A stretch of 64,000 bases of DNA from Flavobacteriales bacterium (GCA_023957375.1 JAMLHB010000002.1:186001-250000), one strand, 5' to 3'. Shown: positions 27,834 through 38,062, numbered from the stretch's first letter. Notes: generated from the letters alone by a model not told the origin. Numbers and translations are program-made.

Positions 27834-28547
27834 ATGAACAGGATCATTCTGGCTGGCACCATTTTGTTGACCGGGTTGGCAACCACCAGCACCCAGGCCC
27901 AATACCGTCCTGCGGGCGGCGAGAAAAACCTGGAACTGATGGTAGCCCCCTTGGGCGGCAGCCCGATCACCATGGCGGGCATCAAGTACCGCAGCTTCAG
28001 CTCGGCCAACAAGGCCATGCGCGTTGGCTTGTTCCTGGGCTTTGACAACAAGACCACCGTTACGCAGGACGAGGACAGCCAATCGAAGGCCCTGGAACTG
28101 AAGAAGAAGGAAAGCTCGATCACCATCGGCATCCAGCCCGGCATCGAGAAGCACCTGGCCGGCACCGAGCGCCTGTCGCCCTACTTCGGTGGCTACGTGG
28201 ACCTGAACTACACCACCAAGTCCAAGAAAGATGAAACCGACCTGGTGCTGACCAACGGCACCCACCAGCTGGGTTACGACAAGACCACCAGCGGCAGCTT
28301 GGGCATCGGCGTGAACGCGGTGGCAGGCTTCGATTACTACATCGCCAAGTCCCTTTACCTCGGCACGGAGCTCGGTTTCGGCATCGCCACCACCATGCCC
28401 ATGAAGAGCAAAAGCGAAACCGTGAAGTTGAACGATGACGGGACCGGCACGGCCACCGTCAGCGGCGACGGCAAGAAGGACAACGTGAGCAAGTTCCAGG
28501 TGGGCCCCAACGTGGTGGGCCAACTGCGGTTGGGCTGGTTGTTCTAA
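27834..28547 (+). CDS. Outer-membrane beta-barrel protein
   Basis: A 237-residue protein with signal peptide RIILAGTILLTGLATTSTQA and an alternating-strand pattern with terminal aromatic residue (VVGQLRLGWLF), typical of eight-stranded Bacteroidota outer-membrane barrels. Strands such as MRVGLFLGF, SPYFGGYVDLNY and SLYLGTELGFGIATTM are seen. A charged extracellular loop lies in the middle (LELKKKESS). Function is unknown. It is 30 bases upstream of a lipoprotein gene, so the two may form an envelope operon ending at the terminator at 29484. Confidence 0.85.
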   Translation: MNRIILAGTILLTGLATTSTQAQYRPAGGEKNLELMVAPLGGSPITMAGIKYRSFSSANKAMRVGLFLGFDNKTTVTQDEDSQSKALELKKKESSITIGIQPGIEKHLAGTERLSPYFGGYVDLNYTTKSKKDETDLVLTNGTHQLGYDKTTSGSLGIGVNAVAGFDYYIAKSLYLGTELGFGIATTMPMKSKSETVKLNDDGTGTATVSGDGKKDNVSKFQVGPNVVGQLRLGWLF

Positions 28548-28577
28548 GCACCGCTTTGAAAAAACACGACAGAGGCA

Positions 28578-29465
28578 ATGAACCAAGCAACACAGGCTTT
28601 TCACCAGCTAACGAAGTACGCCTTGCCGCTGGCCGTGGCATCCTTCCTGTTCTCCTCGTGCAGCAAGGAACCGGTGGCCGGTCCGCTCGCCAACACCTCT
28701 TCGGTCTCCCAAACCGAGCGGCAGCACATCCAGGAACTGGCCGGCAAGTTGCCCGCCGTGGGCATCTACAACCGCACCATGGACAAGATCCTGGTGTTCA
28801 AGCGCCAACCGGGGAATTCACGTGAATTCTCCTTCACCACCGCACCGGCGAACGGCATGAACTTCGCCAGCAGCAATGGTGGTGAATGGGTATGGACCGC
28901 TGACGGCGGCATGGCGGTGATCACCGAGCCTTCCGCAGGGCTGGGTGCCGGCGGCGGCACCGTGGCCGCAGGAAGCACCGTGCTGGACATCAACATCGCC
29001 GTATGCTTCGCCGTGGGCGATGACGCCATGGGCGAGGGCCTCTTCGGGCCCGACATGGGAGAGGTGGCCGGTGTGATCGGCATTTCCGGGGATATCGAAG
29101 CCCTGGTAAATGGTGATTTCTCCGACGGGGAGAGCGATCCGTTCCAATACTTCCACGGCTTCGCCTACTATTTCGTGTATGCCGATGAACTCAGCAACGC
29201 GAATTACGAGGTGCTCAACTGGGTGGAAGACCTCGATCAACCCGAGGACGAGCTGCAGGATTTCAGCTTCGCCTTTGTGATCAGCTTCCAGAACGAGGGC
29301 GGCATCTACCTGAGCAAGGACGGCCACATCTCCGTGAACGGCGGCACCATGAACTTCAACGGCAATTACTATGCGGTGGAAGGCGTGGGCTTCTTCGACG
29401 AAGAGGGAGAAGGGGATCCGGAGGTAACGGTGGTGTCCGGGTACGGTGCCATGGGTTGCCAGTGA
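28578..29465 (+). CDS. Predicted lipoprotein of unknown function
   Basis: A 295-residue protein with a lipoprotein signal peptide: hydrophobic LPLAVASFLF followed by the lipobox-like SSC with the modified Cys at about residue 28. The rest is acidic and glycine-rich (VVSGYGAMGCQ at the end). A central stretch, AVGDDAMGEGLFGPDMGEVA, contains many Asp/Glu. I recognise no domain. It follows the outer-membrane barrel gene closely and is followed by a good intrinsic terminator. Confidence 0.8.
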   Translation: MNQATQAFHQLTKYALPLAVASFLFSSCSKEPVAGPLANTSSVSQTERQHIQELAGKLPAVGIYNRTMDKILVFKRQPGNSREFSFTTAPANGMNFASSNGGEWVWTADGGMAVITEPSAGLGAGGGTVAAGSTVLDINIAVCFAVGDDAMGEGLFGPDMGEVAGVIGISGDIEALVNGDFSDGESDPFQYFHGFAYYFVYADELSNANYEVLNWVEDLDQPEDELQDFSFAFVISFQNEGGIYLSKDGHISVNGGTMNFNGNYYAVEGVGFFDEEGEGDPEVTVVSGYGAMGCQ

Positions 29466-29483
29466 TCCTTGACCAATGCATTG

Positions 29484-29515
29484 AAAGGGGCCGCCGGCGT
29501 GGTGGCCCCTTTTTC
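29484..29515 (+). terminator. Intrinsic terminator after the lipoprotein gene
   Basis: AAAGGGGCC pairs with GGCCCCTTT across an 11-base loop, and the 3' arm runs into TTTTT. This is the clearest rho-independent terminator in the window and ends the barrel-lipoprotein operon. Confidence 0.85.
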
Positions 29516-29727
29516 ATTCAGGATTTCCCCGTTGGGGCCGCATCGCCGTTGCAATTCCCGGTATGGCCTGGGATGAGGCGGGCCAAAAGGCCTGCCCATG
29601 TTCACCAGCACCTGCCGATGCATGGCAATGGAACGGGAATGCAATCCTCCTTCCGAGGGATCGATGCCGCAAGCCGTAAATCCCCATAAACGACCGGCCC
29701 GATGTGCAAAACACAGGCACCGGACAA

Positions 29728-29758
29728 TTGCGTTCCTCCGTCATAGCTGCATATTTTG
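29728..29758 (+). promoter_or_regulatory. Candidate Bacteroidota promoter of the giant PKD gene
   Basis: TTG at 29728-29730 and TATTTTG at 29752-29758, separated by 21 bases, approximate the -33 TTTG and -7 TAnnTTTG elements. They lie about 30 bases before the ATG at 29787. Confidence 0.4.
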
Positions 29759-29786
29759 CCGGGAATTGAAAAACCAACCATGGCCA

Positions 29787-32700
29787 ATGCCGAATAGGCG
29801 CATCTTGGGCCTGCCCCTTGCGGCGCTGGTGCTGCTGTTCTGCATGGGCACATCCGTCCGTGCCCAATTGGTGGCACATGCCGGCCCCGATGCCTCCATC
29901 TGTGCAGGTGGCCCCGTAACGCTGGGCGGAGCTGCGGCATCCGGCGGCACCGCACCGTACACTTACCAATGGGCACCAGCTGCGGGCCTCAACAACCCGG
30001 GCATCCTGCATCCGGTGTGCACGGCCACTTCCACGCAAACCTACACCCTTACGGTAACCGACGCTGGCGGAAACACCGCCACGGACCAAGTGGTGGTAAC
30101 GGTGAAACCCACGCCCAACGTGGTGTTGAACTGCACCAATGCCACCACCTCCACCTACGGCGGGGTGCTCACCTTCAGCGTTTGCGGCTTAGGCGCCAAC
30201 CCGTATGCTTTCGACTTTACCGACGCCTCTTCGGCCCAACCGGGCGCCACGTATTCCATCACTTGGGGCAACGGGCAGACCGGATCATACGGCACCAGCG
30301 GATGGAGCGCCACCCAGCAATTTCCCTTCGGGCTCAGCAGCGGCACCTACACGGTGCAGAACCCCGCGCCAAGCAACTGTACCGTCACCGTCCCCTTCAA
30401 TGTCTTTGTGGGCGAAGTGCCGCTGGGCGGCCTGAGCGTGGTGTCCAATTCATCCATTTGCACCGGCGACGCCATCAGCTTCGAGTGGGCCAACTTCGCC
30501 AGCAACCCGCCGGGCACGCTCTACATCGTGGATTACGGGGACGGGGTGATCGACACCTTGATGCAGCCGCCACAAGCGGCGTTCACGCACATCTACACGC
30601 AATCATCCTGTGCGGTGGGCGGCGAATACACGATCAATTGGCGCATCACCAACCCGTGCGATACGCGCACGGGCAGCATTGGCCAGATCCGTGTGTCGGG
30701 GTCGCCGGTGGCGGCTTTCACCCTGTCGCCCAACGACACGGTGTGCGTGAACACCACGGTAACCCTGATCGATAACAGCCAGGGAACGCAAGCGCCCACC
30801 TGCACCGGCCCCAAGCACATCTGGTCCATTACCCCAGCCACCGGCTGGACCACGGGTGGCACCATGGGCAGCACCAACGGGCAGCCCACCCTGCCCAACA
30901 TTTGGACCAGCGGCGCCGCCAACCTCGGAGTGGTCTTCAACACCCCGGGCACCTACACGATCATGGATGTGGTGGGCAACCTCTGCGCGATCGACACGCT
31001 CACCCGGGAGATCTGCGTGGAAGCTCCCCCGCAACCCACCTTCACCCTGTCGCCAGCCACGGGCTGCTCCCCGCTCACCAGCACCACGGTGAACAACAGC
31101 ACCAGTCCCAACAGTTGCCTCACCCGGTACAACTGGGCCACCGCAGTAAACAGCGCGAGCTGCAACAGTGGAGCTTCCGCAACGTTCAGCGGCGGTACCA
31201 ATGCCTCCAGTTTCCAGCCGCAGTTCACCTTCACCGGGGCGGGCACCTATACGGTCACCTTGCAGGCCGTCAACTCGTGCGGCACCTTCCCGGTGAACCA
31301 AGCCGTGTCCGTGGGCGCACCGCCTGAAGTGGCCATCAACCCCCTAAGCGGCGTGTGCACGGGGCAGACCGCACATCCCACGGCTGTCTTCACCGCGTGC
31401 GGAACACCGATCACCGGCTACACGTGGAGCTTTGCCGGTGGCGCCCCATCATCCGCCACCACGCAGGACCCGGGCATCATCACCTTGCCCACGCCCATGC
31501 CCGTATTGATCACCGCCACCGCCAACTCCGCCTGCGGGGCCGGTACGGACAACACCGTGCTGCAAGTCACTGCATTGCCTGCTGCACCCGTGGTGGGCGG
31601 GCCGGTCACCCTGTGTGTGGGCGAAGACCTCCAGCTTTCGGCAACCCCGGTGCCGGGCACCACCTTCCAATGGACGGGCCCCAACGGGTTCAGTTCCACC
31701 CTGCCCAACCCGACCATCGCGAACGTGACCGGCGCGGCACAAGGCGTATACACGGTGAGCGCCAGCGCGGGCGGATGCAGCGGCCCTTCCAGCACGGTCA
31801 CTGTCACCGTAAACCCGGCACCGGTGCTGGGCATTTCACCCACGGCTCCATCGGTGTGCGCCGGCTCGGCCATCACGCTGACGGCCACCGGGGGAAGCAA
31901 CTACCAGTGGGACGTGGGCGGGTCGCCCGCCGGCAATGGCAGTCCCTTCACCTTCACGCCCACCGCCACGGCCGTGGTGGTTCTGCACGGAGATGCCAAT
32001 GGCTGCACGGGTGTCGCCAGCACCCTGCTGACGGTACATCCAATTCCCGCGGTGGATGCCGGTCCCGACCAAACATTCTGTGAAGGCACCCAGCAGCAGC
32101 CGTTGTCGTTTTCCCCTGCCGGGGGAACGTGGAGCGGAAGTTCCCTGGTGGATGCCAACGGCAACTTCACCCCTTCGGCCCAAGGTGTTCATACGCTTAC
32201 CTATTCGGTGGTCAGCCCGCAAGGGTGCCCCAACAGCGACCAGGTGGAAATAACGGTGGCCCCGCCCGCCCTGCCCGCCAATGCGGGTCCGGACACGTCC
32301 GTATGCACCGGCACTGCCCCCGTGCAACTGACGGCCACCCCTGGCGGAGGCACCTGGACCGGGGCTGTTTCAGGCAGTGGCGTATTCACTCCCAGCTCGA
32401 CGGGCAGCTTCACGGCAACCTACACGTATGGAAACGGTAGCTGCACGGTGAGCGACCAGGCCACCATCACGGTGCTGCCCTTGCCGGTGGTCGACCCGGG
32501 CCCCGACCAATCCGTGTGCATCGATGAGCCGCTGTTCGCCTTGGGTGCCATCCCTGCCGGGGGCACATGGAGCGGGGCGGGGATCAACGGCACCAGTTTC
32601 GACCCGCAGGCAGCGGGCGCAGGCCAGCACGCGCTCACATACGCCTACACGGATGGCACCGGGTGCAGCAACAGCGGCACGCGTGTCATCACCGTCAACC

Positions 32701-35700
32701 TGCTGCCGGTGGTGCAGGCCGGCAACGACACCACGTTCTGCGACCAGCCCATTGCGCAAACGTTGGCGGGCCACTCCCCTGCCGGGGGTACGTGGAGCGG
32801 GCCTAACGTCGATCCCATGGGGAGCTTCATGCCCAATGGACCGGGCAGCTTTCCGCTCACATACACCTACACTGACGGCAACGGCTGCACGAGCAGCGGC
32901 CAGATGACCGTAACGGTGATCACCATCTCCAACCCGGCCTCTGCCGGCAACGACACCGCCGTGTGCATCAACAGTGCCGCGCTCCAACTGCTTGGCGCCC
33001 CAAGCGGCGGCACCTGGAGCGGAACAGGGGTGGACGGGGCGGGCCTCTTCCCTCCCGCTTCGGCCGGTATCTTCACCCTAACGTATGGCGTGGGCACAGG
33101 GTCTTGCGTCACCCAGGACCAAGTGCAGGTCACCGTGCACGCCCTGCCGGTGATCATCCTTGACGCGCTGCCTGAAGCCTGCGTGGACGCACCGCCCTTA
33201 GGCTTTACGGCCACACCGGCCGGAGGAAGCTGGAGCGGCACGGGCATCACCGATGCCGCATTGGGCACCTTCGACCCCGTGCTTGCCGGCACCGGCACCC
33301 ATGTCATCACCTATGCTTATACCGATGCCAATGGGTGCAGCAGCAGCCAAACGGCGGATGCCAGCGTGATGCCGTTGCCCGTGGCAGCCTTCAGCCATGC
33401 GCCGATCGCATGCACCAATGTGCCGTTCCCGTTCACCAATGAAAGCACCGGCGCCACGGCGTGGGCGTGGGATTTTGGCGACGGCAACAGCTCGACGGAC
33501 CCATCGCCATCCCACAACTTCCTTGCGGAGGGAACCTATACCGTGACCCTGACCGCAATCACAGGCGCAGGCTGCCAGCACACCACCACGGGCATGGTAA
33601 CCGTATGGGCGGGCCCCTCGGTATCCTTCGGCCTGGACGTGGCTGACGGGTGCGGACCTTTGGTGGTGAACGCCACCAACAACAGTTCCGGTGACGGCCT
33701 CAGCTATGCATGGGATTTCGGCGACGGCAGCACCTTCCCCGGTGAACAACCCGCCCCGCTCACGTATAACGCCAGCCTATACGGCGATACCACGTACCTC
33801 ATCACACTCTCCGCCACCAATTTGTGCGGCACGGTGGATTCTGTCCGCGCCGTTACCGTGCACCCCGCCCCCACCGCGCTTTTCGGCCCCGACTTCAACT
33901 CCGGCTGCTCCCCTTGGCCCGCCACCTTCAGCAACGTCACCATCGGCCAGGCCGACAGCTACTGGTGGGATTTCGGCGACGGCACCACCAGCACCACCAA
34001 CGACAGCTTGGTGCAGCACACCTTTTACGCCAACACCACCGACAGCGTGTACACCATTACCCTGGCCGCCACCAATGCGTGCGGAAGCGATACCGCCACG
34101 TACAGCATCACCGCGCTGCCCAACACCGTGACGGCCTTCTTCAACACGGACACCACCAGTGGCTGTGCTCCGCTCACCGTGGGCTTTACCAACTACAGCA
34201 TCGGAGTGAACAATTGGCACTGGGATCTCGGCGACGGCAACGTATCCACCGCCGGGGCGCTCAGCCACACCTACACCAACCCGGGCACGTACACCGTCAC
34301 CTTCTTCGGCGACAATGGCTGCAGCTTCGACACGGTGAGCGTCGACATCACGGTATTCGCGACGCCACCGGCGTACTTCACCGTGGCCCCGGGGCTGTTC
34401 TGCGCGGGCACGGGGATACAGTTCACCAACAACAGCCCGGCACCGGCGGGGCTGCAATGGGACTTCGGCGACGGCTCCACCTCCACACTCTCCGCGCCCA
34501 CGCACAGCTACGCAGCGGCCGGGACCTACACCGTGACGCTAAGTGTGACCTCCATTGGCACGCCCTGCCCCGCCATGGCTTCACAAACCGTGGTGGTGCA
34601 ACCCACGCCGGAAGCATCCATCACGGCCGCACCGCTCTCGGGCTGCATCCCGTTGGAGGTGCAATTCACCAATACCAGCACCAACGGCAACTTCCAGCAA
34701 TGGGATTTCGGTGACGGCAACACCAACGGAGGCCCCAACCCGGCACACACCTACGCCACGGCTGGCACCTACACGGCGCTGATCGTGGCCGAGCACCTGA
34801 GCGGGTGCACCGATACCGCCGAGGTGGTGATCACCGCGTTCCCACTGCCGCACAGCGCCTTTACCATGGCCGAAGACCATAGCTGCCATTCACCGGCCAC
34901 CGTGCAGCTCACCTCCCAAGCTATCGGGGCCGTTAGCCATGCCTGGGACTTTGGCAACGGCACCTCTTCCGCCCTGAACAACCCGGCTGCCGTGTTCAGC
35001 GGGCCCGGCACCTACACCATCACCCTTACGGTAACCAACCAGTACGGATGTACTGATTCGGCCACGAACACCTACACCGTGCACCCCACGCCGGTGGCCG
35101 CCTTCCTGGCGGAGCCACAACCGGCATGCGCCGGCTATCCCGTGCACTTCCAGAACCAGTCGCTGGAATCCACCTCCTTCCAGTGGGGCTTTGGCGATGG
35201 AGGCACATCGCTGGAAGCCGCCCCTGTGCATACCTATCCCGCCGGCGACTACACCGTCACCTTGATCGCCACCGGTGCCGGCGGTTGCACCGATACCCTC
35301 GTTGTGCCTGGCGCCGTGCATGTGAACCCCACACCCATCGCGGCATTCAGCTACGTCCCGATGCAGAGCACCATCTATGCGCTCCAGTTCCACAACCAGA
35401 GCATGGGCGCCACCGGCTGGACATGGGATTTCGGCGATGGGGAACAGTCGGTGGAATTCGAGCCCTTGCACCTGTTTCCCGCAGGGCCGGGCGACCTCTA
35501 TCCGTTTTGCCTGATCGCGGTGAACGACTTTGGCTGCCCCGATACGTTGTGCCAGCCCGTGGCAGCCGTGAGCGACCCGAACCTATTCGCGCCCAACGCC
35601 TTCACACCGGACCAGGACGGCCTGAACGAAACCTTCCGGCCCATCCTGAACGGGTTTGATAAATGGAGCTACGACTTCTACGTCTTCGACCGTTGGGGGG

Positions 35701-35861
35701 AGATGATCCACCACAACCGCGACCGGTATGCCGCTTGGGACGGCACGTACAAGGGCAAGCCGGTGAAGACCGATGTATATGTATGGAAAGTGGTACTGAA
35801 CCGGGAAGGCGATGAGCGCGTCTATTATGGGCATGTATCGGTGATCAGGGGAACGAATTGA
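29787..35861 (+). CDS. Giant PKD-repeat surface protein with gliding-motility-type (T9SS type B) C-terminus
   Basis: A 2024-residue protein. The ATG at 29787 begins signal peptide LPLAALVLLFCMGTSVRAQ. The N-terminal half carries many Ig/PKD-like modules marked by PAGGTWSGxG and AGxDTxVC. The C-terminal half holds nine PKD repeats with WDFGDG or near variants (for example AWAWDFGDGNSSTD, YWWDFGDGTTSTT, WTWDFGDGEQSVE). The last 95 residues (NLFAPNAFTPDQDGLNETFR, FYVFDRWGEMI, AWDGTYKGKPVKTDVYVWKV) are the T9SS type B / gliding-motility-associated domain, as in SprB-like adhesins. Expected to be a cell-surface adhesin. Its stop overlaps possible early starts of xseA. Confidence 0.9.
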   Translation: MPNRRILGLPLAALVLLFCMGTSVRAQLVAHAGPDASICAGGPVTLGGAAASGGTAPYTYQWAPAAGLNNPGILHPVCTATSTQTYTLTVTDAGGNTATDQVVVTVKPTPNVVLNCTNATTSTYGGVLTFSVCGLGANPYAFDFTDASSAQPGATYSITWGNGQTGSYGTSGWSATQQFPFGLSSGTYTVQNPAPSNCTVTVPFNVFVGEVPLGGLSVVSNSSICTGDAISFEWANFASNPPGTLYIVDYGDGVIDTLMQPPQAAFTHIYTQSSCAVGGEYTINWRITNPCDTRTGSIGQIRVSGSPVAAFTLSPNDTVCVNTTVTLIDNSQGTQAPTCTGPKHIWSITPATGWTTGGTMGSTNGQPTLPNIWTSGAANLGVVFNTPGTYTIMDVVGNLCAIDTLTREICVEAPPQPTFTLSPATGCSPLTSTTVNNSTSPNSCLTRYNWATAVNSASCNSGASATFSGGTNASSFQPQFTFTGAGTYTVTLQAVNSCGTFPVNQAVSVGAPPEVAINPLSGVCTGQTAHPTAVFTACGTPITGYTWSFAGGAPSSATTQDPGIITLPTPMPVLITATANSACGAGTDNTVLQVTALPAAPVVGGPVTLCVGEDLQLSATPVPGTTFQWTGPNGFSSTLPNPTIANVTGAAQGVYTVSASAGGCSGPSSTVTVTVNPAPVLGISPTAPSVCAGSAITLTATGGSNYQWDVGGSPAGNGSPFTFTPTATAVVVLHGDANGCTGVASTLLTVHPIPAVDAGPDQTFCEGTQQQPLSFSPAGGTWSGSSLVDANGNFTPSAQGVHTLTYSVVSPQGCPNSDQVEITVAPPALPANAGPDTSVCTGTAPVQLTATPGGGTWTGAVSGSGVFTPSSTGSFTATYTYGNGSCTVSDQATITVLPLPVVDPGPDQSVCIDEPLFALGAIPAGGTWSGAGINGTSFDPQAAGAGQHALTYAYTDGTGCSNSGTRVITVNLLPVVQAGNDTTFCDQPIAQTLAGHSPAGGTWSGPNVDPMGSFMPNGPGSFPLTYTYTDGNGCTSSGQMTVTVITISNPASAGNDTAVCINSAALQLLGAPSGGTWSGTGVDGAGLFPPASAGIFTLTYGVGTGSCVTQDQVQVTVHALPVIILDALPEACVDAPPLGFTATPAGGSWSGTGITDAALGTFDPVLAGTGTHVITYAYTDANGCSSSQTADASVMPLPVAAFSHAPIACTNVPFPFTNESTGATAWAWDFGDGNSSTDPSPSHNFLAEGTYTVTLTAITGAGCQHTTTGMVTVWAGPSVSFGLDVADGCGPLVVNATNNSSGDGLSYAWDFGDGSTFPGEQPAPLTYNASLYGDTTYLITLSATNLCGTVDSVRAVTVHPAPTALFGPDFNSGCSPWPATFSNVTIGQADSYWWDFGDGTTSTTNDSLVQHTFYANTTDSVYTITLAATNACGSDTATYSITALPNTVTAFFNTDTTSGCAPLTVGFTNYSIGVNNWHWDLGDGNVSTAGALSHTYTNPGTYTVTFFGDNGCSFDTVSVDITVFATPPAYFTVAPGLFCAGTGIQFTNNSPAPAGLQWDFGDGSTSTLSAPTHSYAAAGTYTVTLSVTSIGTPCPAMASQTVVVQPTPEASITAAPLSGCIPLEVQFTNTSTNGNFQQWDFGDGNTNGGPNPAHTYATAGTYTALIVAEHLSGCTDTAEVVITAFPLPHSAFTMAEDHSCHSPATVQLTSQAIGAVSHAWDFGNGTSSALNNPAAVFSGPGTYTITLTVTNQYGCTDSATNTYTVHPTPVAAFLAEPQPACAGYPVHFQNQSLESTSFQWGFGDGGTSLEAAPVHTYPAGDYTVTLIATGAGGCTDTLVVPGAVHVNPTPIAAFSYVPMQSTIYALQFHNQSMGATGWTWDFGDGEQSVEFEPLHLFPAGPGDLYPFCLIAVNDFGCPDTLCQPVAAVSDPNLFAPNAFTPDQDGLNETFRPILNGFDKWSYDFYVFDRWGEMIHHNRDRYAAWDGTYKGKPVKTDVYVWKVVLNREGDERVYYGHVSVIRGTN

Positions 35862-35899
35862 CGGCAAGGCCGGATAACTTGCCGCCCCACCGGGGTGCC

Positions 35900-37276
35900 A
35901 TGGACGAACGCAAGATCTTCACCCTTTCACAGGTCAGCCTCGCGGTACAGCACAAGATCGCGGAGGCCACCGGGGGGCAGGCGTATTGGATCAAGGCGGA
36001 GATCGCGGGGTTCAAAGTGAAGACCCACGCCTATTTGGATCTGGTGGAACACAAGAACGGGGAGCGTGCGGCGGTGATGCGGGCCAACATCTGGGGCTCC
36101 AACCTGCTGCGGATCCGGCAGGAACTGGGTGCGGAGGCGGACAATATCCTGAAGGACGGCGTGGAGGTGCTGCTCCTGGGCCGGGTGACCTACCACTTGG
36201 TGTACGGGTTGAGCATCCACATCGAGGCCCTGGACCTGGCGTTCAACATCGGGGAGATGGAACGGCGCAAGCAGGCTGCGATCAGGGCGCTCAAGGAAGA
36301 GGGACTGTACGATCGGAACCGTTTTGTGCCCATGCCCATGGTGCTGCAACGCATCGCACTGGTCGCCTCCACGGGATCGGCCGCCTATGCGGACTTTATG
36401 CGGCACTTGGAGGAAAATGAGCACGGCTACCGCTTCCATGTTGAGGTGTTTGATTCCGCCGTGCAGGGCGGCATGGCCGCTGGCGAGCTGCGCAAGGCGG
36501 TGTCGATCGTGGATGCCACGCGTTTCGATGCCCTGGTCGTGATCCGCGGCGGCGGTTCCAAACTGGACCTGGAACCATTCAACGACCTGGAACTGGCACG
36601 CATGGTGGCCACATTCCCCCGGCCGGTGCTCACCGGCATCGGGCACGATGTGGACGTGTCGGTGCTGGACCTGATCGCCAAAGGTCCGCACAAGACACCC
36701 ACGGCGGTGGCAGATTTTCTGGTGGACCGGTCGCATTCCTTCGAGATCGCCCTGACCGGCATGCTGGACAAGGTGCACAGCCTGGTGCTGGAGGACTTTT
36801 CCGCACGGCGGGAGGTCTTGGGCACCTACGCGGAGATGCTCCGCACACGGCCGCTGAACCTGTGCCAATTGCAGCGGGGCCAGCTGCACAACGCTGCCAG
36901 CCAATTGGCCAACCGGGTGCAGCAGAAACTGAAGGCCGACGGCCAGTTGATGGAGCATTACAGGATGCGCCTGGCCACTGAGCCCTCAAGATGGTTGCGC
37001 CAAGTGCAGCGCGCAGGCCTGGACCAGCTTTCAGCCAACGTGATGATGCTGGCGCAAAGCCGCATGCAATTGGTGGCCATGAAGTTGAAAGGGTTGCAGG
37101 ACGCGGTGGCGCTGCTCGGCCCGGAGGCCACCTTGGCACGTGGCTTCAGCATCACCCGGTGCGATGGCAGCGCTGTGCTGGATGCGGCTAACTTGCGACC
37201 CGGCGACCGGCTGTCCACCACCCTGTCCAAAGGCACCGTGCATTCCACGGTTGGATCCATCGAACCCCATGGCTGA
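35900..37276 (+). CDS. xseA: Exodeoxyribonuclease VII large subunit
   Basis: A 458-residue catalytic subunit of ExoVII, which degrades single-stranded DNA from both ends. The N-terminal OB fold shows FTLSQVSLAVQHKIAE and AYWIKAEIAGF. The nuclease core shows ALVASTGSAAYADFMRHL, VIRGGGSKLDLEPFNDLELA and LTGIGHDVDVSVLDLIA. A long coiled-coil region follows (about 280-400). ATG 35900 is preferred over an in-frame TTG at 35858 that would overlap the upstream gene. The 3' end overlaps xseB by 8 bases, so the subunits are translationally coupled. Confidence 0.93.
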   Translation: MDERKIFTLSQVSLAVQHKIAEATGGQAYWIKAEIAGFKVKTHAYLDLVEHKNGERAAVMRANIWGSNLLRIRQELGAEADNILKDGVEVLLLGRVTYHLVYGLSIHIEALDLAFNIGEMERRKQAAIRALKEEGLYDRNRFVPMPMVLQRIALVASTGSAAYADFMRHLEENEHGYRFHVEVFDSAVQGGMAAGELRKAVSIVDATRFDALVVIRGGGSKLDLEPFNDLELARMVATFPRPVLTGIGHDVDVSVLDLIAKGPHKTPTAVADFLVDRSHSFEIALTGMLDKVHSLVLEDFSARREVLGTYAEMLRTRPLNLCQLQRGQLHNAASQLANRVQQKLKADGQLMEHYRMRLATEPSRWLRQVQRAGLDQLSANVMMLAQSRMQLVAMKLKGLQDAVALLGPEATLARGFSITRCDGSAVLDAANLRPGDRLSTTLSKGTVHSTVGSIEPHG

Positions 37277-37472
37277 CAAGCCCCTTACCTACGACAAGGC
37301 TTACGCCGAACTGGAGCAGATCATGAACGATCTGCAAGCGGACAAGATCGGCGTGGATGAACTGACGGTGAAGGTGAAGCGCGCGGTGGAGCTGATCACC
37401 TTCTGCTCACAGATGCTGCGCAGCACCGAGGATGAGGTGGGCAAGCTGGTGAAGAAGCTGGGGCTGGCGTGA
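37269..37472 (+). CDS. xseB: Exodeoxyribonuclease VII small subunit
   Basis: A 67-residue helical protein with the family pattern LTYDKAYAELEQIMNDLQA, ELTVKVKRAVELI, FCSQMLRSTEDEVGKLV. It forms the multi-copy helical partner of XseA. Its ATG overlaps the xseA 3' end by 8 bases. Confidence 0.92.
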   Translation: MADKPLTYDKAYAELEQIMNDLQADKIGVDELTVKVKRAVELITFCSQMLRSTEDEVGKLVKKLGLA

Positions 37473-37503
37473 GATCATTGCCCGGCCGCGTACGGGAGGT
37501 GTG

Positions 37504-37896
37504 CTATTTCAACCCTGCGTGGATGGCCGTAAGCGTGGCGGTGCTATCCGTGCGGAAATCACGCAGTGTGGCCGCCATGTAGTGTACTTGCTGGCCACGC
37601 ACGGTGCCATGCACGAAGTAGACTAAGCTGTCCTTGCTGCGGATGCTCTTGCTGAAGTTCACGTCGCAGCTGTCGATCACGGTTTGGCGCAGGTCGGCCA
37701 GTGTCAGGTGCAGGGGTGCCAACTGTGCCTCACCCTGCGGGGTGGCCTTGATGAGCGTGCTTTGCAGGCGCAGCTTCACCCGGTGGTTGGGCATCCAGTC
37801 GGTGTTCTCCAGGCGGTTTCCGTAGATGCCCCACGCCAGCAGGCAGCCCAGGCCGAGGCCGATGCCGAAGAGGGAGAGGCGGCGAGTGAAGGTCAT
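37504..37896 (-). CDS. Small membrane-anchored protein, DUF4258-like
   Basis: A 130-residue protein starting at an ATG at 37896, with one N-terminal membrane span (RLSLFGIGLGLGCLLAWGIY). A compact domain follows, containing LTLADLRQTVIDSCDVNF, YFVHGTVRGQQVHYMAA and TDSTATLTAIHAGLK. The pattern resembles Bacteroidota proteins annotated as DUF4258, but I am not certain. It is convergent with xseB. Its upstream region is a run of short tandem repeats. Function unknown. Confidence 0.6.
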   Translation of the reverse strand: MTFTRRLSLFGIGLGLGCLLAWGIYGNRLENTDWMPNHRVKLRLQSTLIKATPQGEAQLAPLHLTLADLRQTVIDSCDVNFSKSIRSKDSLVYFVHGTVRGQQVHYMAATLRDFRTDSTATLTAIHAGLK

Positions 37897-37906
37897 GAGG
37901 AATAGA

Positions 37907-37945
37907 AAATGTAGAACTTGGAAATGTAGAACTTGGAAATGTAAG
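37907..37945. repeat. Short tandem repeat (GAAATGTAGAACTTG type)
   Basis: Two and a half copies of a 15-base unit (AAATGTAGAACTTGG) lie just before the start of the small membrane protein gene. They are followed at 37973-38012 by GTTGTTCGTTGTTCG-like microsatellite sequence. The repeats could vary spacing to the promoter. Confidence 0.6.
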
Positions 37946-38062
37946 AGGGCAAATGGGAGAGCCTGGTGCGGGGTTGTTCGTTGTTCGTTGTTGGTCCGTA
38001 GGTTGTAGTTCGTTGGGTCCAATCACCGTTTTTGTGCGGGGCCGATGGACCCCCATCAACCA

